Assembly: GCA_016647705.1 (NCBI GenBank) | Contig: CM028333.1 | Span: 10,366,616-10,430,615 of the forward strand | Direction: 5' to 3' | Source of the DNA: Eucommia ulmoides | Taxonomy: Eukaryota > Streptophyta > Magnoliopsida > Garryales > Eucommiaceae | DNA: 64,000 nucleotides | Shown here: positions 10,913 through 23,026 of the stretch, one piece after another | Position numbering within the stretch: position 1 is the stretch's first letter | Layout of the letters: every line of letters starts with the position of its first letter | The notes under the pieces: generated by a model | What the model was told of the DNA's origin: nothing | Database searches by the model: none | Seen by the model: the letters and a program-made list of their open reading frames with translations, nothing else | Translations under genes and position numbers: made by a program

Positions 10913-12518
10913 TGTGATCTACCTATCTATTTCCAAACCGAATTAAGTTAGTTTTCAAGCGTTTATATAGTATTTTATTATATTTTAATTAGTTTTTATA
11001 CTTTTTGTATAAAAACATGTGTGTGGGGCAAAAAGATAAGAAAATGGAGCGAAAACGATAAGACCAAACCAAAAACGGTCAAAGAACGGTCGAAAAACAA
11101 GCAAGGAGGCAAAATTGTGAAAGAAGTCCACCGCTGCGGCGTCCAAAACACCGTGCGCGGCGGTGAAAATGCTGAGAAGACCAATATCTTGCTGAACTTC
11201 CACCGCCGCAGCGCAAGATCTACCGCCACGACATAAGAGATGCAGGATGTTCTTCCTATTCCACAACCTACTTCACCGCCTAGGCGATCAACCAACCGAC
11301 CTACCCACCGCCACGGTGGTGATCCCACGGTCGCGACGGTGGCCTCTACACAGTCTAAGATATTTTTTTAGATATTTTTAAGATATTTTTCTTATAAATA
11401 CCCCCTCATCTCCCCTCCTCTTACTCTCCCTGGCCATTAGGGTCCCTTAGAAGATATCTAAGGGTAGGTTTAGGAGTTTTAGAGGTGGAGCTCACATCCC
11501 GAGGTAGAGGAAGATGACGAAACGATCGTTGATCATTCTTAGCGGTTGATCTTTAGACGAGGCTAAGTTCTTTGTTTTCTTTCCTTATTTCTCTAACTTA
11601 GGAATATGTGAGCATGTTTAGCTCATTCTTTATTTGTAGATGCAGTTATGGCCGTAGTTAAACATGGATTATATAGGGATTAACAATAAATTTATAAATA
11701 TGTGTTTGGATTATTTCGGTGTTGAGTTTATGTTTGTTCTTCGTAGTTTGATTGTGATTATCATATTGTTGGTTTATTATGCTTAGATTGATAAATGGAG
11801 AATACGATATTTGACAAACCCCAGATTCAGATTAGGGTAAACAAACGCCACCATCCAATAACCTGGTTGGGGTTAGGATTGTGGACAATCGATGACGTTG
11901 GGGCAAGACTCACGTGACCTAGGGTTGTTAAGATATTGAGGAGGACTTTTTTGTTGACTCGAATTCATGTATTCTCTCATCTTACACTCAGGAGAGGTGG
12001 CGGTGAAGTTTTAGAACCGAGATTGTCGATAGGGTAAACACGATGCGACGATCCAATGACCCGGTCAGGAGTTGGATTGTGTGCAATCAATGACGCTGGG
12101 CGAGACTCATGTGACCTAGGGTCGTTAATACGTTAAGGGGGACTTCTTCATTGACTCGAAGTCATGTATTCCACCGTCTTACACTCGGGAGAGGTGGCGG
12201 TGGAGTTTACGAACCGAGATTGTCAAATAGATCGAACACCGTAAACGTGAGTAAATCGAGATCGAACATGTATTTGTAAATAAGTTAATCTCTAGGCAAT
12301 TATTTCTCCTCAAACATATTAGTATATTAGTACAATTAATTAGGTTAATTAATATTAGTTTAATTAATTAAATACATTTATTTTTAGCCTAGATAAAGTT
12401 AGGTCTTGACAAACACGGTACTCGATAGTAACGACACCAATCCCTATGGATATGATAACCCGATCTTTCACGATCACACTATACTAAAACTTTGACCTCA
12501 TACACTTGCGAGTAGTCA
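10913..12518 (+). mobile_element. Solo LTR, Athila-type, inside the Tat element
   Basis: About 1.6 kb, homologous to the LTRs of the element at 30739-37629 but in opposite orientation. Shared landmarks include GTTTTCAAGC near its start, GATATTTTT repeats, and near its end the stretch with ATCCCTATGGATATGATAAC and CCTAACTTTATCTAGG read in reverse. It lies between the start of the Tat internal region and gag. The ends are not sharp: TGTGATCT to AGTAGTCA gives flanks ATAGG/ATACG, a 4-of-5 match. A TATA-like TTATAAATA lies near 11392. No internal region is present, hence solo LTR. Confidence 0.7.
11835..12228 (+). repeat. 197-bp tandem duplication within the Athila-type solo LTR
   Basis: GGGTAAAC at 11835 and 12032 opens two ~197-bp units. 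Each contains a variant of GACTCACGTGACCTAGGG, a GAGAGGTGGCGGTG stretch and ACCGAGATTGTC. The related LTRs at 30739 and 36359 appear to have one unit. Confidence 0.8.
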
Positions 12519-12794
12519 ATACGCAAGGATGCGAATCCTCCTCCGTACACTGGTGTCCCCTAATAGTTGAGCTTTTTATCGGCCCGCCAGGTTCGATCAC
12601 AGAGGTCAGCGTGAGCGTGAAGTTGGCTCCTGCTCACCTCTCTCTCATCGCCCTGTGGCCCGAGCTGTGGGCAGTCGAATACAGGAAGAGCTCCGAGTAG
12701 GGGAGGCTGTGGAGCGCTACCTGGCCAACATGGAAGCCCGTTTCTAGGAGGTGCAAGGAGGCCGGGTAGGACCGGGTTTTATTCTAGAGGTGAA

Positions 12795-13690
12795 TTCTCC
12801 TTTTATGGCTGAGGTTCTAGAAGTAGTGGCGTCGAGGCACTTCACTCAACCCTATATGAGTCCGTAAGATGGGACGTTAGATCCCATTGACCACCTATCT
12901 ATGTTCAAGTCTCATATGAACATGCAAGTGGCCTCTATAGCTTTGCGATGCAGAACATTTCCCATCACCCTAACAGGTGCAGCAAGAACGTGGTTCTAGA
13001 GTTTCAAGACGGCGCTTATCTCCACCTTCAGGGAACTTGAGCAGTTGTTCCTGCCTCATTTCAGTTGCTCCCGAAGGAGGCCGAGGACTCTGGCTAATAT
13101 CCTCATTCTTCGGCAAAAGCCCACTGAATCTTTGGGGGATTACATTGAGTGTTTCAATCAAGAAACAAATATGTGTGACAACCTTCCTGAGGCTGTTGCA
13201 TTGAATGCCTTTGTTGATAGGCTCCGGCATCAAAGATTGTCCTACGACCTCTGTTTCAACCCTGCTCCCACTGTCGATCAAGCTCCAGATCATGGGACTA
13301 GATTCCATGGTGCTCACCTTCGTGCTGCAACCAGAAGAGAGCGAGAATGAGCAAACTAGTCGAGGAAACCAAGGAATAGAGGTTCAAATCAAACCTAAGG
13401 CTAAAACAAATTACAGGCCGAAAGAAGATTGGGACCCCTACCCGAGAAGAGGAGACCACTTCCTCCCCTAGGGCATCTCTAACAAGGGTTCACCTTGCTT
13501 ACGGCATCGGTGGCTGCTATATTCGCAGAGAATTCAAGGTGGGATTTCTTTCTTACTCCGCCACCCCCAAGAAAGAGGCCACTCGAAAGGGCAATGGCCA
13601 AGTATTGTGCATTACACCAGGACGGGGGGCACTCTACTGAATATTGCTTCCAGCTCCGGTAGGAAATTAAAGCCCTCATCCAAAGAGGTT
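12795..13690 (+). pseudogene. gag region of the Tat element (fossil)
   Basis: Gag-type signatures in order: a DPIDHLSMFKSHM stretch (about 12880), ITLTGAARTWF (about 12965), then PTESLGDYIECFNQE (about 13120-13165). Downstream is a zinc-finger-like CALHQDGGHSTEYC (13606-13647). These match the retrotransposon gag domain and the knuckle of plant Ty3/gypsy elements. The region is a broken fossil. Confidence 0.8.
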
Positions 13691-14059
13691 ATCTTGGGAA
13701 CTACGTCCGGAGAGGGAATCAGGAGCACCCAGCCGAGGAAGAACCACTGGTAGAGCCTCAGGCCCAAAAGAGACGAGGGAACTGCTCCTGTCTGCAGCCC
13801 TGGAGGACAGAAGCTGGGGACAATCAACAATGCGTGTATGGAGAGATCAACGTCATCCATGGTGGATTTGGCCCCGAAGGTGAAACATCATCTTCTAAAA
13901 AGAGGCATGAGTGAAGAGATAAATGAAAAGCGGACGAGGACATATATGAAGTAAGCACCATAGATGCTGCCACACACAATGTTATATCCTTCAGCGTGGC
14001 TGACCTCTAGGGAGTACATATACCCCACAATAATGCCCTAGTTATCACTACCCTAGTCA

Positions 14060-14160
14060 ATCATTTCAGGATGGGGCGCGTCCTAGTTGACGGAGGGAGT
14101 TTAACTAACATTATCTTTAAATGGGCCTTCGACAAGCTGGGGACAGAGACCGACGCTCTG
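14060..14160 (+). pseudogene. Aspartic protease motif of the Tat element (fossil)
   Basis: RVLVDGGSLTNII (about 14076-14115) fits the VLVD-G-S-NI active-site stretch of retroelement proteases. It lies between gag and reverse transcriptase as expected. Confidence 0.65.
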
Positions 14161-14589
14161 CAACCCACTAAGTTCCCCCTAGTTAGTTTTGGAGAGGGGG
14201 GGAGAAGTGGTTAATTCTCTCGGATGGGTCTCCTTTGGGACAAGTCCAAGGTCAGTGACGGTATGAGCCAAGTTCTTAATTGTGGACAGATCTTCACCCT
14301 ATAACGCTATTATGGAGAGATCGATCGTCTCAATGTTTAAGACCGTTTGCTCTCTGTACCATCAAGTCATGAAATTCCCCACTAATCAGGGGATTGGAGA
14401 GGTCAGGGGTGACTAGGAGATATCACGCGCTTGTGCCCAAAGGATACTAGAACAAAAGAAATAGCAACTAGTGGCGGGGTCTGAGCCCCAAGGGTCTGAG
14501 CTGGCAACTCCTGAGCTCATGGCCCTAGATGCTGAAGAAGTCCTGATGTCAATTGATGACCCTAGAGATGAGGAGCCCCACATGAAGAC

Positions 14590-15600
14590 TTGGTTGAAGT
14601 TTCCATTTACCCAACTCTTAAAGAGAGAATTGTCAGAGTAGGAGCAAAGCTCACCCCAAAACAACGGGCTGAGCTCACAAAGCTACTACAAAAGAACTTC
14701 GACGTATTCATCCGGTCCCATGATGAGCTCCCCAGAATTGATCCAAAAGTGGCCATGCATAGGTTCCACATGGATCCACACTATCCTCTAGTAATGCGAA
14801 AGAGAAGGAAGTTCCACCCTGAATGCCAAAAAATCATCGAGAAAGAAATGTAGAAATTGATCAAGTCTGGTGTCATGGAAGAGGTGACATTTTCGGACTG
14901 GTTGTCTAATGTTATGCTCGCTCCTAAAGCCGGAGGAAAGTGGAGACTTTGCGTTAACTTCAAGGACCTCAACAAGGCTTGCCCCCAAAGACTTCTTTCC
15001 TCTGCCAAGGATTAATCTAATCATTAATGCTATAACAAAGCACAAGCTTCTTAGCTTTCTGAACGCTTGTACCAGATACAATCAGATTTCCCTGTTCTCC
15101 CCAGACAAGAAAAAAACGTCATTCACCATGGACTGGTGGACATATTGCTACAAGGTGATGCCTTTTGGCCTGCGCAATGCTAGAGCCACCTACTAGAGGT
15201 TGGTCAACAAAATGTTCAAAGAAGATATTGGTAAGACCATAGACGTTTACATTGATGATATGCTAGTGAAGAGCTCACGAGCTCCCGATTACCTAACACA
15301 CCTCCAGAAATGTTTTGACACGATGAAAACCCACCAGATGAAGCTCAATCCCACCATGTGCATCTTCGGCTTTTTTGCCGGGAAGTTCCTTAGTTATATG
15401 GTCTCTCAGCACAGAATTGATGCCAATCATGATCATATCACCGCTATACTCGGCATGTCCTCACCCCGCTCAAAGAAGGAGATCCAAATGCTGACCGGTA
15501 GGCTTGCAGCCCAACACCAGTTCATCTCTAAGTCTTCAAAGCGGTGTCTGCCCTTTTTCAAGGTGTTTTGTGGGAAAAAAGACTTTACCTAGACAAGTGA
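14590..15600 (+). pseudogene. Reverse transcriptase of the Tat element (fossil)
   Basis: Recognisable RT blocks include an APKAGGKWRLCVNFKDLNKA stretch (about 14920-14980), TMDWWTYCYKVMPFGLRNA (about 15126-15182) and the catalytic YIDDMLVKS (from 15248). The order and spacing fit Ty3/gypsy RT. The region is broken several times. Confidence 0.85.
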
Positions 15601-16129
15601 GTGTGAAACTACATTTTGTGATATGAAATGTTACCTCTCCTCAGCTCCCCTACCCAACACTCCCAAGGTAGGAGAGAAGTTGTTCTTATATATTTCTGCT
15701 TCCTTAATCGCGGTAAGCGCAGCCTTGGTGAGAAAAGAAAATGGTGTTTAGAAGCCGGTGTACTACTACAAAAAGGTCCTCCTGAACATTGAGACCAGAT
15801 ACTCGAAATTCAAAAAGTTGTCCTATGCCTTGCTGATCGTCTCCAGAAAACTCCGATAATATTTTCAGGCACACACCATTATGGTTCTGACTGACTGACC
15901 CCTAAAGCAGATCCTACATTCTCCTGATGTCTTAAGAAGGTTGATGATGTACAAATTTGTGCTGGGATAGTTCCATATTGAATATCGGCCGAGAACGACC
16001 ATCAAAGGCCAAGTCATCGTCGATTTCATCGTAAAACTCACCTTCCCGGAAGAGTAGGATTTGGAAGTAAATCATCAAAGGCTTCCATCTCTGAGGAACT
16101 CGGGGACCTCCTCCGATCCACGCGACGTC

Positions 16130-16510
16130 GGCCTGACAGCGTGGTTGCTTTACACTGATGGATCGTCCAATATGAGCGGTTGTGGGGAAGGTATGATTCT
16201 GGTAGCCCCTGATAAAGAAGTTGTTGAATACACTCTCTAACTTTGGTTCAGGGCTACCAACAATAAAGCTGAGTATGAAGCCTTTTTTGCTGGTCTTCGT
16301 TTGACAAGAAAATTCAATGTGCAAACTCTCATGATCTTCTGTGACTCTTAACTCATGGTTAACCAGGTGAATGGTGACTACATGGAAAAAGATCCAAGTA
16401 TGTTAGTGTACTTGAAGAGGGTCAGAGCACTTATAATAGATTTTGAGAAAATCCAAGTGTTTTAAATCCCGCGGGAAGAGAACAAGCACGCTGACGCCTT
16501 AGCAAATCTT
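16130..16510 (+). pseudogene. RNase H of the Tat element (fossil)
   Basis: YTDGSSN at 16151, then NNKAEYEAFFAGLRL at about 16258-16305 and ENKHADALANLA at about 16480-16515 give the standard RNase H pattern of plant Ty3/gypsy elements. Confidence 0.8.
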
Positions 16511-16879
16511 GCTAGGTGGTGGAGTGGACTCTGAAAAGAAACATCTATGTGGAGTACCTTGATACCCCGAGCATCGCAACCTCGGATCCAATAGCCACCA
16601 TCTGTGAACTGACCGATCAACTAACTAAGATGGACCCAATCAGGCAGTACCTAGAGTGGAGTACTTTTTTAGGGGACCGAGCAGAGGCCAGTAGTATACG
16701 TTATCGGGCAACAAGGTACACCCTCATTGACGGAGTTCTGTACCGAATGTCATTTTCGGGCCCTTATTCTAGGTTGCTCCATCCAGAAGAAGCCAAATAT
16801 GTCATGAGTGAGACTCATGAAAGACCGTGTGGCAACCACTCGGGGGTAGGTCCCTTGCTAGCAAGCTACTCCGCTAAGG

Positions 16880-17870
16880 ATATTTCTAGCCCAAGATGTA
16901 TGAAGATGCCGTGGAATTCTTCATAAAATACGACAAGCGCTAGAGATTTGCCCCAAACTCTCACGCTTCTCCAACCATGTTGGTTCCAATGACAAGTCTA
17001 TGGCCCTTTGCCCAAAGGGCATTGACCTGCTCGGACCCTTTTCTTAAGGGACCGGGTAGTGGAAGTTCTTGATTGTCGCCATCGATTATTTCACAAAGTA
17101 GGTCGAGGTTGAGCCTCTAGCACGAATCACCAAGGAAAAAATATGTGACTTTGCATGGAAGAGCATAGTGTGCCGTTTTGGGGTCCTAAGAGCAATTGTA
17201 TCTAACATTGACACTCAATTCGACAACTCTTTCTTCATCACATTCTATGTAGAACTAGGAATTAGGACGAACTTCGCCTCCCCCGACCACCCTTAATCAA
17301 ATGGCCAGGTGGACGTTACAAACAGGACCATCTTACACGGATTGAAAACAAGACTTGATACGTCAAAAGGATGGTGGGTGGAAGATATCTACTCTATCCT
17401 CTAGGCGAACAATACCACTCCAAGAACTCTAACTGGATAAACACCTTTTGTGATGGCCTTCGGCTCTGAGGCCGTCATTCCTACAAAAATGAGCGTGCAG
17501 ACTCTCAGAACTACCGAGCCCTTTGATCAAGTCAGAAGTAATGCGATGTTGTCGCTGAGCCTTAACCTCCTCGAAGAGCGAAGGAAACAAACTTAGATTC
17601 GGCAAGCTACCAACTACTAGAGGGTAGCGAGATAATATGACCGACGAGTCTACCCTCATTCTTTTGACATCGATGACCTTGTTCTCAGAAAAGTCACTCT
17701 GGCCACCAAAGAACAAGGTGCCGAAAAGCTAGCCCCCACCTGGGAAGGTTCATATAGAGCCACCAGGATCACACGTCCAGGCATCTATGATCTTGAAACA
17801 GAGGAAGGTGTGCCACTCAGGCACTCGTGGAATGCCGATCATCTAAAGAACTACTTCTGTGGGGGAAGTT
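16880..17870 (+). pseudogene. Integrase of the Tat element (fossil)
   Basis: Contains IVAIDYFTK near 17075, SNIDTQFDNSFF near 17200, NRTILHGLKTRL near 17320, TPFVMAFGSEAVIPT near 17440 and a C-terminal part ending HSWNADHLKNYF near 17862. There is no chromodomain after it, which argues for a non-chromovirus (Tat) lineage. Confidence 0.8.
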
Positions 17871-18780
17871 TCACCTTTGTAAATAACTTCTGATTTGTAC
17901 GGTGTAATAATTTATGATTATCAAAATAAAGAAGATGTTGTGTACAATGTGCCTTGTGCTCTTCCAAGTAAATGGTATCCTGGACTACAGGGTCGCGGGT
18001 AATTCTCCATAACAGCCTCTCGACACTCAACGTTGTGGAGGACTCTCTCCAAGACTCAGCCCAGTACTCAGTGTCGAGGGTGACAGTCAGACCTTCTCCA
18101 GAGATCAATAGTCTATACTCGGGAAAAGACCAAGGTTATCCACCAAGGGTGGGGTATTAATCGGGTCTGGGGTCCTGCAACTAAGTACCTCTCCCCACTA
18201 GTTGACGATAAGTCCAACGTTTTAAAGAGAAATGTGCTCCTACATGGGCTAAAAACGAGATAACCTAAAAAGGTTCAGGAATGAATGCAACTAGAGAGAA
18301 CTCGCCAATGATCGGCCATGGGAAACCAACCATCGTGTTGAATCTCTGTGGACCGAGAGAACCAGGCACCCTAGGAAACCATCTTCCTAAGTTCACAACA
18401 CGATTTTCTCACGATCAAGTCGTGTCCCGGACTGGGGGAATAGTGGTCCATAGCCTTGGATAGAGACGAAAAGTTCTTGAAGTTTTTGTTTAGAGAAGTT
18501 TTTATAAACTTTTCAAAGTTATACAACAAATTTTACAACTCTAAAAACCATGCTAGGCAGAAAATGACGTGGCAAAAATATCGAGAAGAAGAACAGACTT
18601 GCAAAAGTACACAAAAATTAATTTACTTTCATATGTCCAGGATATGTACAAAAAAAGGGGTTATCAGCCCATTACCAAAAGAGGGGGTAGTCCACCCAAT
18701 ACAAGTCGACAAAAAGAATAAGTAAAACATCTACAAGAACCAAGTGCTGGGGAAACAACGGCCTAGGGATCAGTCTTCCC
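17871..18780. other. Non-coding spacer between integrase and antisense ORF of the Tat element
   Basis: No domain recognised. Tat-lineage elements normally carry a long non-coding stretch here. Confidence 0.5.
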
Positions 18781-19370
18781 CGCCCTCAAAGTGAGGAGTG
18801 TCTAGGAGATAAGAAGAAATGTCGAGCTTACCATCTTCAGGGGGCCCTCATCAGCGCCGTTCCCCTCAGCATCTCCCTACTCGGCACTATTATTTGGTTC
18901 AGAGAACTCCATCTCCATGTGGACAGGGAAGAAGTCAGGGTACAAGTTGTGGATGGCCTTTATTGTGGCCTTGTTCCCATCTTCTATAAAGTCGTTGTCC
19001 ATCTTCTCCCGAAGCTCTTCATACCCAGGACCCTCCTTATATTATTCTACTGCCTCTTATCTGTCTTTCTACCTAGCCTGGGCGGTGGTGGCCTGAGACT
19101 TCTGCTCCTATTATTTAGCGCGTCACTTATAAGAGGCTAACTCGGCCTCGAGTTTATCAATCTGCGACTTGAGATTCAACTTTTCAGTCCGGAACTCAAG
19201 GTTTTCTGTCCGAATAGTGAAAAGATCGACATGGAGTCTAGCTGCCACCTCATCACTCTTTTGGAGAGAGGCTCGATGGGAGTCCACTTAGGCAAGAAGT
19301 CCACCCTCAGAAAAGATCTGGTCCTACTTCCTCCCGCCGTTACTTCTCTCTCTGATTCTCTCTCACTTCA
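18780..19370 (-). pseudogene. Antisense extra ORF (aORF) of the Tat element, C-terminal part (fossil)
   Basis: On the minus strand the region reads as a coiled-coil-like stretch (RTEKLNLKSQIDKLEAELAS, about 19195-19135), then EELREKMDNDFIEDGNKATI (about 19023-18964) and HNLYPDFFPVH (about 18955-18925). This pattern fits the C-terminal half of the antisense ORF of Tat elements. The other half lies at 23020-24350, beyond the inserted sequences. It is broken. Confidence 0.7.
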
Positions 19371-21712
19371 TGTCACATCCCACCCCGAACACCCGTCATG
19401 TGGGGCCGGCGTGATATAGATATGACACCGCCCAACTTTTCCCGCCAACCTCTATACGTCAATAACAAAATTGTAAATCTATACAAACACATATAATAGT
19501 CCTATCTGATAGGGATATACCGTCCCGAACATAAATACAACTGAACAAATCCCCTGAACCTCACTTAGATTTCATTTCTGATATCTCGTCTCCAAAATTT
19601 TCCTCAAATGACTCCTTTGCGTGACCTGCATAACTCTATCTAGCGCCAGTAGGGAACCGATCGACTCCTAGCTATTTTACCTACGAGTGTACTGCCTTCT
19701 TAGTAAAAATATTTTTAAAATAAAAATTTATTCTACAACATCTAAATGGATCAAGCGTGAGTATAGAAACAGTACGTAACTAGTAAAATTCTCCACAATA
19801 TAAACAGTGAAAATAAAGTAATAAATATAAGTTCCATTCCAATCCATCTAGCAACATAATACCCATCACCATAATAATAAATATCAAATCAACCAATATA
19901 CGTAAAACACTACATCTCAAACACACACCTCAAACCCACACACTGGTCAGCCCTAGTAATCGTTTTAACCTCACGATCGGGAGTTTGCAACGGTACCGTA
20001 CCACCTGTAGGATATGCCTTCCTACGAACACCCATCACTCCGCCGAAGTGGATAATCACTGCGCAGTATAAACTTCTAACATCACTCTGCCGAAGTAGAT
20101 AAACATTACTCCGGCGAAGCGGATAACTTCACTATACAGAAACAGATAAATACTATGGCACAGTCAAATCAAATACAGCATCATCGAATCACAACTCAAT
20201 AAATATCGCCTACTCAACATCGTCAAATCACCACATCTATCTCTTTTCCCCAAAACAAACTTTTAAATCCAAAAATCATATTTCACACTTTCTTATAACG
20301 AAAACGTCTGATTTTATCAAACCATTCTTCCACCCTTTATTTTTTAGAAAATCAGGCCTTTTTAAAAAAACAGATGTTTTCTATTCTTTTTTTTAGAAAC
20401 ATCATCTAATTTCACCAAATGCAACAAAAATTCATTTTCAACTTCTTTTTGAAAACCATCGAAATTTTCCAAAAAATCCCATTTACCAACTCACCTACAT
20501 TCTGCTTGATCCATATCATTTATAAATTCGTACAGTTTAAGTAAACACATATTTCATCATATATATATATATAGAAAAATAGTTTGGCAAGAAGACAGTA
20601 CACTCACCTGGCTACCCACTCCGAACAGCTTTTACAAATTATCCTTTACCAATACCCCAGGTGCCTGCGAACCTAATAGTGACAGAGCCTATATTAATAT
20701 TTTTTATGTAAAATCACCCAATCATGCAATGCAGGCTTTAAGTTCCGCATTTTTTCATTCCCCATATTTGTCAATGAAAATTGTTATTATTCGGTTAATT
20801 TCATTCCGTCAATTACTGCATAAATTTTCTAATACGAAGGGTCCCAACTTTATTAGTCCGGTTAAATATTTCGATGCTAGAATTTAATTTAATAAACTAA
20901 AATAAACTTAACGAAAAACGTTACCCGTTTCGAAACGTTCGCTGGCCGCGAATTGGATTTCTGGTTTTTATTTGGGGTGTTTGTGTAAAAAAAAATTTCT
21001 TTTTTTTTCTGCCATTTTTCTGCGCCTGTTCCTATTTCAGCTTCACAGCTTCAGCTCCCTCCCTCCCTCTCTCTCCTGTTCGGGTTCAACCGCCGACACC
21101 CCATACTCACAGCCACTCACTGTCGGTGACCAGATATACACACACACATAGCAGTGTCGATAACGGCCACCGAAAGCTCACCATCAAGTCAGCACACCAC
21201 CGCCAGCTACTGAACAGCCCACCGCCAAATTAACCGATGGCAACGCACGACGAAACAGCGACGATCACCCCACCAGCACTCCACACCATCGACAACGAAT
21301 GGGACATCACACCATCAGCACCAGCAACGATCGAACGAACCCTCTCACACCCATGCTCTTCGGATCTCACCATCCCCTGACCGTCGGATCTCTCTATCTC
21401 TCTACATTTTTTTTCCTGGGTTTGGCCGACACAACTCACACACACTCACTTAACCCACCGAAAACACCCCCACACGATGAAGATCACCCACACACACCGA
21501 CGGGGGTACACACTCACGACGGTCCAACGACCCACCACCGCCGATCCCCTCTCTCTCCTCTGTTTTTTTTTTTTTCTCTTGTTTTTCTTCTTGTGGGTTC
21601 TAGAATGTGTATGCATGTATTAAGTGGCTAGCTCTTGATCTCACGACTTGCCACGTTGAATTTTTCTTCTGGTTTTTGCGTGTCTTGCTCCCGCTTCCGA
21701 TCGAACACACAG

Positions 21713-21752
<40 letters not shown>

Positions 21753-22048
21753 ATATATATGACTTTTTTTCAAATTACACATGCCCCCCCTCAATTTTCT
21801 TTAGGTTATCATTTTAACCTAATTCAAAATATAATTTTTCTTAAAATTATAAATTCACCCCTAAAATTTTAATTTTATAAATAAATGACAAATTGAATCC
21901 CAAAGTGTAGAATAAATGTTTTCAAATTTGCAAATTGACCCCTAAACTTTTAATTTGGATATTAAATAACGCATCTTTACCCCGTATTTTTCCCAAATGC
22001 TCTAAAATGCGACGAGAATTATATATGTTCTAGAGTTAGGGTCTTACA
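19371..22048 (-). mobile_element. Solo LTR of a long-LTR Ty3/gypsy family (copy C), TSD CTTCA
   Basis: 2678 bp, beginning TGTCACATCCCACCCC and ending AGGGTCTTACA, with perfect 5-bp flanks CTTCA (19366-19370 and 22049-22053). It is the reverse-orientation relative of the LTRs at 50060 and 57412. The ends (on the sense strand TGTAAGACCC... to ...GGGGTGGGATGTGACA) resemble Tekay/Del-type LTRs. There is no internal region, so this is a solo LTR. It holds a (TA)n run (about 21717-21760), a hairpin repeat region (about 20035-20165) and a conserved motif at 19961-20001. Confidence 0.9.
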
Positions 22049-22104
22049 CTTCACACACAGATTCTCTCTCTCTCTCTCACTCACTCACTCAAGCTGTAAG
22101 GCCC

Positions 22105-22702
22105 TTCCAGCGACTATTTTTCTCTCCCTTGCGACGATACAATCTCCAAGTTGTTGCCATCAAGTTGTATTCCTCGCCAACGCTGCGCATCTCCATTGTT
22201 AACGCCGCGGTGGTCGGATTTGGGAAAAACAGAGGTTGCCGTCGAGATTCTCACGCACCTAAACCAGGTCTCTAACGTGAGAGGTACTTCAGAGCAGCGT
22301 TTGATGGCCTAGATGGTGTCGGCCCTGAAATCTCGCCTGAACCCATCTGAATTTCCACCGCCGTTGGCGACGTTATACAGCAAAGAACAAATTGTGTTGA
22401 CGCAAATGCTCTAAGACCTTTTCCCTTGTTTCAAGATCAGATTCATGATGGCCAATCTTACCATCCTCTAATCGACATTGGACAAGGGCTTCGATAATCT
22501 CCACGTTGTTGATTTTGACATCGACCATGGAGGTCAGTACGTGCATTTGCTGCAGGCGGTGGCGGCGAGAAAATCCAACCGTCTAATTCCAAAACTCAAG
22601 ATCATGACGGTTTCCGATACTGAAAAAATTGGGGACGGATTGAAAGCTCTGGCGACCAAAATCGGCGTTAATTTCAGCTTCAAAGTTTTGAATTTGAAGT
22701 AA
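22105..22702 (+). pseudogene. GRAS transcription-factor gene fragment, SCARECROW-LIKE 8 type
   Basis: One continuous frame from about 22112 to 22702 encodes GRAS-domain sequence. TEVAVEILTHLNQVSN is followed by SEQRLMA, VSALKSRLNPSEFPPPLATL, LFPCFKIRFMMANLTIL and LHVVDFDIDHGGQYVHLL, the last being the VHIID-type motif. It ends near FKVLNLK. Order and wording fit the first half of the GRAS domain of SCL8-like proteins, nuclear plant regulators. Three in-frame stops interrupt it, at 22310-22312, 22412-22414 and 22469-22471, and the frame closes at 22700-22702. The second half (PFYRE, SAW) is not seen. About 165-195 residues remain, against ~380 for a GRAS domain. It lies between two parts of the Tat element's antisense ORF, next to solo LTR copy C. 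SCL-type genes usually lack introns, so intronlessness does not tell whether it came by RNA or DNA. Confidence 0.85.
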
Positions 22703-22814
22703 GGTTTTTACTCTAGAAATGTTTCGGTTGGTTGGTCCTTATAGTTTTGAGTCTCTTGACTGTAGTGTTGTGTTCTTATTTGTGTTATGTATTTGTTTGA
22801 GATCTGTTCTTGGT

Positions 22815-23026
22815 CGTTTTGGGGACCTAGGGCCGAGCTTTGAGCTTAAGTTTTCTTATAGGGTCAGGGGCCCTAGGGCTGGGCTTTAGGCTTAGGTTTT
22901 TATTTTATAGGGCCAGGCTTGGGCATGGAATTAAGGCTCGACCATAGGGCCGGGCCAGGCTCAGGCCTAGCAAATCTTTGTAATACCCTAGTCTAAGCCC
23001 GGCTCGGCCCATGACCACCCTTACTG
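22815..23026. repeat. GGCCNGGC-rich repeat, possible hAT-type end
   Basis: Repeated GGGCC/GGGCT words (for example AGGGCCGGGCCAGGCTC) end in a stretch whose reverse strand reads TAAGGGTGGTCATGGGCCGA. This resembles a terminus of plant hAT-type elements. A partner terminus was not found on the other side of the GRAS fragment, so the element is unproven. Confidence 0.35.
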
